NCBI GenBank assembly: GCA_963931865.1
Contig: OZ007512.1
Span: 6,876,208-6,940,207 of the forward strand
Length of the DNA: 64,000 nt
Source: Axinella damicornis
Taxonomy: Eukaryota; Porifera; Demospongiae; Axinellida; Axinellidae
Direction: 5' to 3'
This document shows, in pieces, positions 10,719-22,500 of this stretch; position 1 is the stretch's first letter, and each line of letters starts with the position of its first letter. A program made the translations under genes and the position numbers. The notes under the pieces were generated by a model. That model ran no database searches and was not told where the DNA came from. It was given only the letters and a program-made list of their open reading frames with translations.

Positions 10719-11502
10719 TCACAAACCAAAAATCCTCACAAACCATCAACATCCTCACAAGGAACATTAAGTACTCACATCCTCTTAAAATCCTCACAAA
10801 CCATCAAAATCTTCACAAACCATCAACATCCTCACATCCTCTTAAAATCCTCACAAACCATCAAAATCTTCACAAGCAACGTAAATGCTCACATCCTCTT
10901 AAAATCCTCACAAACCATCAAAATCTTCACAAGCAACGTAAATGCTCACATCCTCTTAAAATCCTCACAAACCATCGAAATACTCACAAACCATCAACAT
11001 CCTCACATCCTCTTAAAATCCTCACAAACCATCAAAATCTTCACAAGCAACGTAAATGCTCACATCCTCTTAAAATCCTCACAAACCATCGAAATCCTCA
11101 CAACCATCAACATCCTCACATCCTCTTAAAATCCTCACAAACCAAAATCCTCACAACCATCAACATCCTCACATCCTCTTAAAATCCTCACAAACCATCA
11201 AAATCTTCACAAGCAACGTAAATGCTCACATCCTCTTAAAATCCTCACAAACCAAAATCCTCACAACCATCAACATCCTCACATCCTCTTAAAATCCTCA
11301 CAAACCATCAAAATCTTCACAAGCAACGTAAATGCTCACATCCTCTTAAAATCCTCACAAACCATCGAAATCCTCACAACCATCAACATCCTCACATCCT
11401 CTTAAAATCCTCACAAACCAAAATCCTCACAACCATCAACATCCTCACATCCTCTTAAAATCCTCACAAACCATCAAAATCTTCACAAACCATCTCACAA
11501 GC
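10719..11502 (+). repeat. Minisatellite, CCTCACAAACCATC family
   Basis: Roughly 780 bp of tandem and interspersed copies of AATCCTCACAAACCATC, ATCTTCACAAGCAACG and TAAATGCTCACATCCTCTT. They form higher-order units of about 57 bp with variants. The open frame that runs through it is a product of the repeat, not a gene. It lies just upstream of the recognisable ING exons. Confidence 0.9.
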
Positions 11503-11760
11503 AATGCACAAACATTTCAAGCATGAAAACACGGAACACAGTATACAAACATAATAAGTGCATGATATGGGAGTATACAAGTGTACTAAATGATGAGGGT
11601 ATGTTTCTAACTCTGAGTCAGTAATGTTACCACTATAGACTACTATGATCTATTTGGTTTTCTTGTGTGGCCATATTGGCTTCCTTCCTAGCTTGTAACA
11701 TTTCTCAACATATTTGTTCCTTCTTCTTACCATACGGTGGAGATAAAACAAATGATGCAG

Positions 11761-13493
11761 GAAACAACTCAAGCGTAGGACATCCAAATCCAGCACTACA
11801 CCTCCCAAACATGCCACCTCCACTCCTCGGAAATCTGCTGTAGCCACATCACCCAAACATGACAGCTCCACCCCTGCAGTAGTCACACCTCCCAAACACC
11901 CCAACCCCCCGAAAACTGACTCCACACCTCCCAAACACTCCAGCTCAATCCCAGTCTCTTCCAAGTCTGCCATAACTCTTACACTTACAACGGTGCCGGA
12001 AGCAGGTACATCCTTGTTAATAATACTGACCATACAATGATGTGTATGCCATTATGTTGTAGCTTCATTGGCAGTTCTGTTATGTCTATTACACTGTCTT
12101 ACACCTTTGGTTTTGCAAATATTTGTGGTCTGTAGCAGAGGGACAATTGGATCAGAGCCAACCACAGAAGAGACCTCACAGGAAGAGAGCTGCCCCATCC
12201 CCATGCACATCTAGTGCCCCACCTGCAAAGAGACAGAAAGGTACTAGCTACTGACTGCCCCAAAATACTTGCAATTGCATGCAAACTGCTTACTGGCTGT
12301 TAACTATAATCATGAACTTACACATACCAACAGTAACAGTAACTTGTGCAGAGGCTATATATAGTACAAACAAAACCACTTGCTATGTAGTTATAGCAAC
12401 CAAACCTATAATCCCATTTTGCAGGGAGAGCCACCCCACAAGGATCTGGGAAATGCCCTCAAATAAAGAAGTGAGTATGACTGGGGAACTCAATTAACAA
12501 GGTCCATCACTCATATCAAGGGTGGAAGGGGAGTGTCATTAAGTAGTCACCTCACATCTAGCCTCGTTCCCAGGCCCGAGAGAGGGAGGAGAAAAGGGCC
12601 TGGTTTCCACTGTTAACGTTTGCGCATGCGCTTAATTATCTGTAATCGTAACACGTATTCATAAGGGGGAGGGTGCAAATGACGTCTTCGTAGTCACATG
12701 GTTGAGGGTGTGACGGTGCCTATTTTGCTACACTGGTCCTCGATCCGCGAGATGAGTGGCGACACAACCACAATTGCACTGCCACCAGCAACAGACTTAC
12801 CGGACATTCTTTATTAACAAACTGAGAAACAGCAACCACTCTAGCTACCCCTGCGCACACACGCGATAACTACAGAGACTGGGTTATTCCCTGTGCATGT
12901 GCCTACTCCGGTTTGCCTATATACTCAGGTACCGTTGAGCCTTGAAGGTAGCAAATCACCTAATCAATTTCTATATTCAAGGTCATTAAAGTGGCTAATG
13001 TATAATGTAATTAAAGTTTGGGTTGGCGGCATGACATTGACACAACTGGCTAAAGTACACAGTAGGCATAACATAACAGGAGTAGGTGAACAGGTACCAA
13101 TTCTACACATCAGTGCTCAGCTTGTGACACCTCATTATCTTTTCACAGGCCAATGAAGCTGCCTGCCACCGTCCCTCCCTTTATGCAGGTGGTAACACCA
13201 GACCTTAACAGTCAGCCTCTGGACCCTAATGAGCCAACCTATTGCCTTTGTAACCAGGTGTCATTTGGGAAGATGATCGGCTGTATGCCCAGTCAAGCAT
13301 AGGAAGACCCCTTTCGGAGTAGCTACATTTTGGTTCACCAACTACTGAACGGCATTATCCTGGTTGCTTATTTCTGTCATCTATATCCCCCTCCCACATG
13401 CAGTGTCCTATCGAGTGGTTCCACTTTCCATGCGTTGGTCTGACGTCCAAACCTAAGGGTCAATGGCGCTGTCCACAGTGTACTTTTAATTAA
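11761..13493 (+). CDS. ING-family (inhibitor of growth) PHD-finger protein, C-terminal exons
   Basis: Five exons chain with matching phases: 11761-12005, 12139-12240, 12425-12470, 13149-13296 and 13404-13493. The first is Pro/Lys/Ser-rich with PPKH repeats. The second is basic ([16 protein letters not shown]), probably a nuclear localisation region. The fourth carries [21 protein letters not shown] and the fifth [13 protein letters not shown]...RCPQC and the stop: the C4HC3 PHD finger typical of ING proteins, which reads H3K4me3 and anchors histone acetylase/deacetylase complexes. The last intron appears to use a GC donor (CAA/GCATAG, 13297) with CAG at 13401-13403. This choice restores exactly the four residues normally between the fourth and fifth zinc cysteines (C-MPSQ-C). 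The N-terminal ING helical domain was not found upstream, so the gene model is partial at its 5' side. Confidence 0.88.
12559..12800. mobile_element. Solo MULE-family end in ING intron
   Basis: Left terminus TAGCCTCGTTCCCAGGC at 12559 is followed by the subterminal block found in the large family members (GTTTGCGCATGCGCTTAATT) and a TGACGTC motif at 12680-12686. A short ORF ([16 protein letters not shown], from about 12751) could be part of a captured exon. No right terminus was found, so the element is probably deleted on that side. Confidence 0.5.
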
Positions 13494-13530
13494 ATAGAAC
13501 TGGTAGCATATACACTATGTTTACACCTGT

Positions 13531-13945
13531 AAGTCGTTTTGCAACTTCCTGTTCCAAGGGGGTGACACTCCCATTGACGCTGTAGTCAGAGCTGTGACTC
13601 CCATTGACATGGTAGAGCTGTGACTCCCATTGACTACCGTAGTCAAAGCTGTGACTCCCATTGACACCGTAGTCAGAGCTGCGACTGGGGTCAAGAAATG
13701 TTGACCATCATTTTTGCTGCTGACTGCTTGACCACATCGCAAAAAGACTCTTGACCGTTTGACTGCACTGTATTTCAGCCGTTGAAGTATACAGAAGAAT
13801 GCGTAGCGACTGCAGCTTTTCCTTAGTATATGGGGGTCAAGATTCGCTGATAAGCCCGGTCGCAGCTCTGACTACAGCGTGTATGGGAGTGTCACCCCTA
13901 AGCCCTATGTGTTCTATGTCGTTTTGCAACTTCCTGTTCCTTGTG
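13531..13945. repeat. Minisatellite downstream of the ING gene
   Basis: About four units of a roughly 30-bp repeat (GCTGTGACTCCCATTGACAC, then CGTAGTCAGA) at about 13560-13690. A part-copy in inverted orientation follows near 13862-13900. The arrangement is bracketed by two direct copies of GTCGTTTTGCAACTTCCTGT at about 13532 and 13918. Confidence 0.75.
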
Positions 13946-15540
13946 TAGAGTACCGTAATTGCCGAGCGGGAAGCGAGGCAAGTAACTGCTATTTACACCA
14001 CAGAGTTGTAGCTACATAAATGATTATGGGTCTCCCAGCTCCGTCATGAATATAACATAACATGTGCCATGCACGCGGTAGGAATTCGCAAATAACCAGT
14101 AATCGATCACTGGCATGGCAGTCCTGTAGCTAGTTTGTGGCGGTCATAAATCTATTGTGGGTGGCGCAGGCGGTTGGTTGGATGCATGCCAGCGGAAAGA
14201 GTTGACTGACCTGTGGTGTTGGAAGACGGAGCTCGAGGTGAGTAATTTTCCTTCACACAAAATATACGGGAAAATTTTAGTTCGCATATAGTCTAGCAAA
14301 TGATTACTGTAACCCAATCATTGTGGAAATGTCACGACAAAATGCCATACCTTTGGGAGGTGAGTGTAGCGAAATGGTCCGTGTTCTCGTCAAAATGAGG
14401 CCATTCTTCACCAGCAGAATGTTCCACTAGCTTCCTGGAACAGTAGCACGCCAAGATCAGTCAACAACAAAAACGGCCAACCGGCCTCGTGGTAAGTGGT
14501 TCGATCATAGATAATAGAGTATACTCTATTATCTATGGTTCGATGTAGCTCGATCACGCTACCCTCACGCGGTAGTCACGGACTTTCTAGGGGTAGCCCC
14601 ATATAATTACTGGTAGTTTATTGAAGTTTAGTTACGTAACTTACTGGTCCGATAGTATGAAGACCTCACTCGACGGCGTGTAGCGTCTACGCCTGGGGAA
14701 GTTCACCGCATCTGTTTCGAGGCGTCTCCATGGAAAATTCAACGCAGGTGTGAGATTATGAATAATCAATAACCGCAGGCAAAGGGTTAAGCAGTTACAC
14801 ATACGAAAGTTGTGCCACAGACATTGTTAAGGTGTTGTTCCTTGAACACCAGATTCTGTGTAATTCTAGGAGGCTTACTGTGATGTTTGATCCGCTTCTC
14901 CTCTTCCTCTCTCTTCTCCCTGGCCTCAGGTGATCCACCTGCTGGATTTAATTGGACTGAAGCAGCATCACAACTTGTTCATGCAAGAGCGGATCAGTGG
15001 GGAGATCCTACTGGAGTGTGACAACAAGATCCTTTAGAGAGAACTCTAAGTGGGAACATACTTAGTATTATAGTATGAGCATTTACTGTGCTAGCATATA
15101 TGACCCTCTCAGCATAAACCATGCACCATTCACCGCATACGTACACATTGACTTTACGCTTTACCTCATTCAAAGCTCAATGGTCTCTACACAAATATCG
15201 ATCGCATGATTGTGCAAGCTACATCTAATGAGCATAACAACCGGACTTCTGTTGCTCATACTTTAACTCCTTACCAACCCATGACTGCAAACGCCATCAT
15301 GAGATAGTGTGCATGTAGGGGTACAGAATTTGGAGACTGAAACACCAAGGACAATATTAACCCATTGCACCCCGTAGCAGCCAAATGAGCCCGGAGGATA
15401 CCCATAAGCCCATAAGAATTTATATAGGGGGTTTAATATTAGGCGTTAATACTTTGTACATGTTCTTCTGCTTCTTTAAGCCCTTGACATGATGTCTGTC
15501 CAAGTAATTGGTCAGCGGCCAGATCGAGAGGAACATTCAG
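13946..15540. other. Intergenic, small palindromes and piggyBac-type ends
   Basis: Holds an almost perfect palindrome at 14506-14537 (CATAGATAATAGAGTA and its complement). Beside it on both sides is GGTTCGAT (14498-14505 and 14537-14544), as expected for a tiny MITE with an 8-bp duplication. A piggyBac-type right end (CCGCAGGCAAAGGG-TTAA) is at 14773-14790 and a possible left end (TTAA-CCCATTGCACCCCG) at 15356. The motif ATTGCCGAGCGGGAAGCGAG (about 13961) recurs inverted near 20855. No gene is supported. Confidence 0.5.
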
Positions 15541-15614
15541 GACATGTGTTAGCCTCGTTCCCAGGCACTCGGTAATTACCAAGCGCCTGGGAACGATCGA
15601 GGCTAGACATGTGT
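15541..15614. mobile_element. 56-bp MULE-type hairpin MITE with 9-bp duplication
   Basis: The element at 15550-15605 has TAGCCTCGTTCCCAGGC and GCCTGGGAACGATCGAGGCTA as inverted ends. A perfect 9-bp duplication GACATGTGT flanks it at 15541-15549 and 15606-15614. It is one of the cleanest examples of the family. Confidence 0.9.
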
Positions 15615-15968
15615 TACTAGCTAGATTGTACACGGTAACACCGCGTGAGGAGACTGAGCAGTCATGCAGGTTTCATGTTTATAATCTCAATCTCTCTGAC
15701 AGCAGAAAATATATACCCTTCAAGAAACATCAGGCACAAATCCCAGTTGGCACCCCCCAAAGTAGGAGTCCTTGCAAAATGTGTTTAGAAGGTTCTGAAT
15801 TTAGGTGTTTTTCAAATTTGAGGCATTTTTTCAAAGGGGGTGTACAAGTATTTTTTACACAATTTGGACAATTCCCCATGTTAAGATAGCTAGATGTGCC
15901 TAATGTTCACACATGCAAAGAAAAAAGAAAAAGGTGAAGATGACTACACATCTGTTATGACCTCTTGT

Positions 15969-16123
15969 GATCCCACACACTGCTGGTTCACATGCACTCT
16001 ATACTTCAGTATCTCTCCGATCCCACACACTGCTGGTTCACATGCACTCTATACTTCAGTATCTCTCCGATCCCACACACTGTTGGTTCACATGCACTCT
16101 ATACTTCAGTATCTCTCCGATCC
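15969..16123. repeat. 50-bp tandem triplication inside the zinc-finger exon
   Basis: Three near-identical 50-bp units start at 15969, 16019 and 16069 (GATCCCACACACTG(C/T)TGG...), followed by a partial GATCC. On the minus strand the unit encodes the second half of the NEMO-like zinc finger. Because 50 is not a multiple of three, the second unit shifts frame and gives the stop at 16056. Confidence 0.95.
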
Positions 16124-16595
16124 TAAATCGCTTATTGCACCAAGGACACGTGAGGTTTGGGTCATACGGAACGTGCTGCATCGTCAACCGATGACCGCTT
16201 TCATCACCAACCTCTGTTGCAACAGACTCGGTATGAATAATAGAGTCAAGATTTTGATCAAGATAAGTCCATGAGTATGACTCACGGACTTCAAGTGGCT
16301 CGGGATTTTGCTGGATTTGGGAATCCACCCTTGGGAGCACTGCAGACAAAGAGTGTTGATCTGTTGAGTGTTCGTTCAGAGGACAGGCATGAGCCTGTGG
16401 TGGAATCTCTGGAGCACCCAGATGGGGAGGGGGTAGTTGGCGACATATTCTGGAACCACTGGGAGACATTGTGAGAGGACTTGGACTTGGTTTTGGTGGG
16501 TGTGGTGGTGGAGGCTGCTGGTTGTCCAGCTGTTCGGGGTGGCTTGCCATAGGCAGATCATGTACTGGAAATGTCAGTGGTGACTGTGATGTCTC
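16056..16595 (-). CDS. Terminal exon: proline-rich linker and NEMO-like C2HC zinc finger
   Basis: An acceptor (TTACTTACAG) ending at 16596 opens a 179-codon exon. It starts ETSQSPLTFPVHDLP, passes through a Pro-rich stretch (QQPPPPHPPKPSPSPL), an acidic/aromatic region (ESYSWTYLDQNLD) and ends with CPWCNKRF...YRVHVNQQC. This C-x2-C...H-x4-C pattern at the extreme C-terminus resembles the ubiquitin-binding zinc finger of NEMO and relatives (there usually H-x3-C). The stop follows five codons after the last zinc cysteine, because of the 50-bp triplication. If only one unit were present the frame would instead end with a short SQEVITDV tail. Confidence 0.7.
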   Translation of the reverse strand, partial: ETSQSPLTFPVHDLPMASHPEQLDNQQPPPPHPPKPSPSPLTMSPSGSRICRQLPPPHLGAPEIPPQAHACPLNEHSTDQHSLSAVLPRVDSQIQQNPEPLEVRESYSWTYLDQNLDSIIHTESVATEVGDESGHRLTMQHVPYDPNLTCPWCNKRFRIGEILKYRVHVNQQCVGSERY

Positions 16596-19500
16596 CTGTA
16601 AGTAAACAGAGCATTGATGAGCATGTTAACAGTTACTAGTTCTGATGGACGTGTATTATACCAAAGTACTTACATAGTGAAACTAATACCAAACCTAGCC
16701 TTGTTCCCAGAACTTCTCACCCCAGCATCCACTGCATTAGTATACTGCAAGCGACAAACCCTCGGGTGAGAAGGCCTGGGAACGAGGCTATACCAATACC
16801 AAACTCCATCAATCAAACACCATTGCTACTAGCTAATTATTTCATCGTGGAGTTTCTGCAGCTATTCAAGAGCAGAGACAATTCAGGGGTGGCGTTTACG
16901 TATTATACTCAGCATGACAGGCGAATCATGTACAGTAAGCCAGTCGAGCATGCAATTCCGTAATAATTGATACCCCTATTAATTCGTTGTAGTAACTAGC
17001 TAGCTAACAGCCTAGCCTAGCTACACTTCCAATGGATGGATTTTAATACGAAATATAGTGGAAACCAACACACGCACTGGTAGGTGTGGCATAACTCAAG
17101 TTTATAAGGGGTACAAGACAAAAGGGAACAAAAGGGGCCTCATGGAGAGCAGGCCTCCACTGGACAAAAGGCCTTACAAACTTAGAACAAAAGGCTTCTA
17201 TGCAATGATACAAAGACATATGAAATTTTTCTCGGAAAAGGGGCGTGTACGAATGCAATAAAGTGTACATTTCTGCATGCACTGTTATGGTTTTTGTACT
17301 CTAATCAATTCATACACGTAAATATTCTAATATTCGTACAGCGGGTCGGTTTGAGTTTTATCATGGCTGATGGTGGCGACGGTGGTGGCGACAGTGGAAC
17401 CAGAGGAGGCGAACGGCCCTTGGGTTTCTTGTAGAAAGACACCAGCACAGCCATTTACGTTGTCCAGGTGTACTTCGCACGTACGACTGTCAGCTCTCAG
17501 GAAAGGCCTATGAAGATTCTGACCGCACCGTTTGATCGCCGTCCTGTACAGGCACTTACACTGGTGGTGAAACTGTGAGCACTGCAATAATTTTTTGTTT
17601 TCCATTCGGCATCCCCTTTGCTCACTTCGACAGCTTGTGGAGGTCCAGGCATCTCGTGCCTCGGCCTTCTACCAGTACGTACCACGATTCCTCTATTTAT
17701 TCATACACCCTAGCCTCGTTCCCAGTCCCACACCCAGCTTTTCGTCGCTTGCAGTATGTACTGCAAGCGACGAAAAGCTGGGCGTGGGACTGGGAATGAG
17801 GCTACATACATCCACCATTTCCGGAAATATTATGTACTCTAATCAGCTAAAAAGTGTGCGAAATTTATACGGTAAAGGGTCTGTGTCATAGCTAATACCA
17901 TTCAAGGTAGTAAAGTTTGTCTTTTGCTATCTGGCTACAGCTGTAACTAAGCGGTATGCGGAAACAGATTCCTTTGATGAGGATCAATGAAAATGAACAC
18001 AACTGTTTGCCGGCAATAGTACACTCCAGACTGTTCTTGACTGCATGACCATCAGCTACCTATTTGCTTTCTACTTGGCTGACACGAGGTTTGTACCACA
18101 ATTCAAGACTAGCCATGACTACTATTCTGGGGGTTCGATGGTACCCCCCTACATGAAAATACATCTCAATCCAATATTTAGGCAGTAGAACTCCCTAGAT
18201 GTAGTCTAGTGGTTAGGGATAAACCTGGCTTACTATTCAAGCCAATAATAATAATTATGAAGGTCTGAGAACCAGTGGCCTAACACACAAACATTGAACT
18301 AGCCCCCCATAAACTTGAAGATGCTTCAGGAGCTGCTGGAATTTCAAGAATTTCAAAATTTCGGTCATATGCTCATACCCACTGCATATTTTTATTCCAT
18401 TTTTGTGCAATTCATCCAATTTCCAGTACTTGATTTTGGGTTAGGCCACTCTGGTTCTCAGCCCTTCAATTATTTACGAGGTAAAACGTTTTCACACACA
18501 CACCATGGTTGTGGAGTTATCAGACTTTTGTGTTCATTTAGGCCGCCATATTCGGCTGTTTTCATTAATTTCACGCTTGCTTGGGCTTTTTTTGGTCCCG
18601 TTCCATTCCATCTGACAGAATTGGTCTGGGCTGCGGCAGTTGCAAACAATACAGCAGTGGGAATATGCATATCGCCGTAGGTTCAAGGTGGTGGCTGCAA
18701 TCAGTGCCTATAAAAATAAATATTATACTGAAGCGTAGAAGAGGTCCCTGACCCTTCATTCGAAAACGTGAGTCTGGCCTTCAGCTTGCAGTTTCTGGGC
18801 TGTGTGAGTATTGTGACTTGTTTGCTCAGTGTGTGTTAATTGGGGCAGCCATCAGCTAGCCAGCTCAGTTCATCGGGTCTGAAGTGCCTGGCTGGTGAGA
18901 GCACAACCCTAGGATGTCGCTATCTTGGAAGCGGTCCACTTGATAGCAAAGAGGAAAATAGCATGGGGCTGGTTTCACCTTTCATCTTCATCAATATGGC
19001 TGACAAACTCTTGCATTGTCTCCCTGAAGAGTGAACACATCCATCTCTCCCTGCCTCCTGACTGATAGTCGTACGTCTTGTTTCTAAAGCCAACTGGTCC
19101 TGTAATTTAATACCGGTTAAAATTTTTAGTTAGCATACTACACTTTTATGGGTTTAGCCATCATACCCATTTCTAAGCTCCTCATACAGATGCTCCCTTT
19201 CCGCTATATTAGTTTTAGACACCTCAATTGGTTCAGGAGATGTAGTACCCTTGTCCGACTGCTTCTCCTTCCTTCCTTTCTCAGCATCCTTGGGTTTTTC
19301 TGCCTCTGCTGTCTTCTTCTTTGCAAGCTCTTTTCGAGTTTTGTCAAGCTCTCTGAAGAGCTTATCCCTCTCTTTTGACAGTTCCCAGTTGCGAACTTCC
19401 AGTTCAGCAAGCTGAAACAAGATGCACACAATAATCAATTAGGAATCTAGCTGCAAGCTGCTGTCCAATACACTTATACCTACACGTTACAAATTCACTA

Positions 19501-22500
19501 TCAATAGCTGAAGTCAAACCTTTGAATGGTCATCTGTATCAGGGGGCTTTATCTTGGGCTTGCCAGATTTCACTTTCACCAATTCCATCCTTACTCTGTC
19601 CATCTCCTGAGTCAGGTCTTCATTGTGCTTTGTAAGCTCAGCAACCTGTGCAAGCAAGGAAGACAAGTCACACACCACTGTACATGAAACAATCTACATG
19701 AGTTGTCAGTCACCAACAACACTCATGCCTAATGCCGAGTCATCATAACATTACAACACAAAGCATGTATCTAGTATCCGACGACTTAGCATTCTTCCAT
19801 TCCACATTGACACCAACACTTTCCATGCACTTAATCGCCAGTGTAGGTCAAGCATAAACTGCCGTTCAAATTCTACACAGGAGCGGCAACACGGAGTCAC
19901 ACAAGCAACTACCTTACTCCGATTGTTTTTACACTGCCATTATCTTTCTCCATGCACTACATATGTATGTAACTACTTCCGCACATTCTCCGTGCAACGC
20001 AAGTTCTTGATCTGTGCAATACAAATAGAACTAGAGATGTTCATAGAACACATACCCCGCGCTGATCGTCTACAGGCCTGGATGCAGCTAAATCTCTGCC
20101 AGTGCGCATCGAACAGGGTGGCTATCGTGTATACTGTGTTCGTGTATGGCCAAGGTGTGGGAGTGACCGCTTAACGTATATACTATTGTGAAGCTGGAGA
20201 GGTGGGGCCAAATGTTACGAATAATAGGAAATAGCTGGAAAAAACAGCCGAAACAATAGCCATGATGTCTGTGAAGTACATAGATCGTGAGAAAACACTG
20301 TTTCATAGCAGTCACCTTGAAGCATGAAATTTCCAAGTGCACTGCGCGTCCTGTACTTGATGGGAATCTGAGGTCACGAAGAGGTGGAGCCAATGTTATG
20401 AATAGTCATGAAATAGCCGAAATGCAGCGAAACGAAGCGCCTTGACTTCAGTCAGGTACACATAGAGCAGTTTTTTGCTATTTGCTATTGTTTGACTCCC
20501 TTTCGATGGTTTATGACGGTCTATGTGGCGAGATTTCAATACTTGCCAGCACTGGTGTACTGTAGTCGCAGCCTGGTAAGTATATTCAAGTAGCTCACCT
20601 TGACTACCCCCAGGTAAGTATATTCATGATTCAACCACAAAAGTCTGTGTTATAAATAGCAGCCAGGTACTATTATACTGTAAGGACGACATTCGCTACG
20701 TGAATGCCCCCGGCACTGCATAGTGAGTATTGCCCCCGCGCACTTACACATACATAGTGAGTACCAGTGATGTCCTTATTGCATTCCTGAGCATTACAAA
20801 CATATGTATATATACGCTAGCTCAGATTCGACTGCTCTGCTGCATGATTAGTTGCCTCGCTTCCCGCTCGGCAATAAAGGCTTGGGCTTCCTAACTTTCT
20901 GAATCAGATCTGCATACTGATATAGTATATATTATATAATTATACAAATTGAATCAGTCTCCATCCCGTTTCACAGAATAACTGGTCACACAGGATTCTG
21001 AGTAAGCGTTAGACAACCTGGTCTTTCAGTGATGCCACCTGCTTCTTGTACTGATTGACCTTCTTGTTGCGGTCTTCCAACTCAGCAAGCTGAAACAACA
21101 AACAATAGTGTACATAAGTGATCATACAAAGGTTCTTCAATTCCAGCCAGAATTCACTTAGCTAGTTAAGTGGACTGAGCTTCGACAACAGTACCACAGT
21201 CTTCAGCAGTGTGGCATGTCACCACAGATGGTTTGCTACTGCACGGCTGCAGTTTCGGCCTAAAAGGGCCTCATCAGGTACACCAATACATACAGCTTGC
21301 ATACAGAGCTACTTATGTAGGACTAAGTGATCTAAAGCTCAACGATAGATACCATCAGGTTTCTATCCTCTACAGTACACCTATTCATGTTTGAAAACAC
21401 ATTGGTTCACTACAGCCACACCCAACTCAAGCTTGTGGGGAGAGTTGTACTTAGGCACAGTGGTGCAGCTATTTTTGTGTACATGGAAGCATTTGCTTGG
21501 TTAGAGTGTCCCTTGAAAGCACCGTTCTACAAGTCCACTATTATTACTCTATACCTTACCACTTTATTGCGTTGTTCCTGCATCCGAAGTCGTTCGGTCT
21601 CCAAACTTTCGGCCTCCTCTGCATGTTGTCTTGCAAGGTAAGCTATTTTCTTATGTGCCGTTTCTCGATCATGGCGCTCTGATTCGAAATCCTCCTTATA
21701 GAGTTGAGCCTAATTGAAGATACACAGAACGATAAGACTGCAGGCAGAGGTTCAAATTGCCCTCACATACAGGATTGTATGCTGGGGTGGAAGAACCTTC
21801 TTTGGAACAGTATCTATAGATTGTGTGCAAACTACGAATAAATCAATTATTAAGATTTTAATGTGCGTGTGTTGTGACGGAAGTGGGATGTTCGTGGGGC
21901 AGGACTAGTGACGTGTGACCTTCGTACTTCAATTTACTGAACCTCCACAAAGAATGTTCAAGAACATGATTAGGCATGGGCTCGAATCTTCCAGAACAGA
22001 TGAGGTTACGCGTTAAGCGGATGCAATCGGGGAGCAGTAGTCGAAGCGGACGCAATCGGGGAGCAGCAGCCGAAGCTGACGCAAGCTAGCGGCGAGCAGC
22101 AGCTGAAGCGGACGGAAACGGGGAACAGCAGTCATGAAGCAGATCGATGCAATCGGGAAGCAGCAGCTGAGGCCGGGACGCAATCGGGGAGCAGCAGCTC
22201 TGCACAGAGAGCTGTCCGGCACAGGATTACTCACGTAGGCGAACGAGGGGGAAGTAGCTGAGCGAGCGAAGCGAGCGAAGCGAGCAAAGCTACTTGTATT
22301 AATCAGCTAAAAATCACACTCTGTTGTCCAATGCATGGTACTCAGTCTTAGTGGTGGATGCCTGATCTGAAAACCATGCACGAACAGCCGAAGGGAAGGT
22401 GAGCTCTGTCATTTCAATGCGAGCCATGCTGGGGACACTGACGCTAAATCACTGGATTTGTCACTCAGTGGCCCTTTGCAGCCGTGATTTGGCCTGGGTA

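Noticed and set aside
10719..11502. Possible CRISPR-like or protein-coding repeat
   Set aside because: Repeats vary, have no unique spacers and the context is a eukaryotic genome; the 148-codon frame is produced by the minisatellite itself.
7888..13493. A piggyBac transposase-ING fusion gene
   Set aside because: The transposase ORF ends in a normal stop after its cysteine-rich domain and no donor linking it to the ING exons is seen; kept only as a speculation in the findings.
15894..16274. Plus-strand ORF over the 50-bp repeats
   Set aside because: It is the shadow of the zinc-finger exon and its tandem repeat on the other strand.
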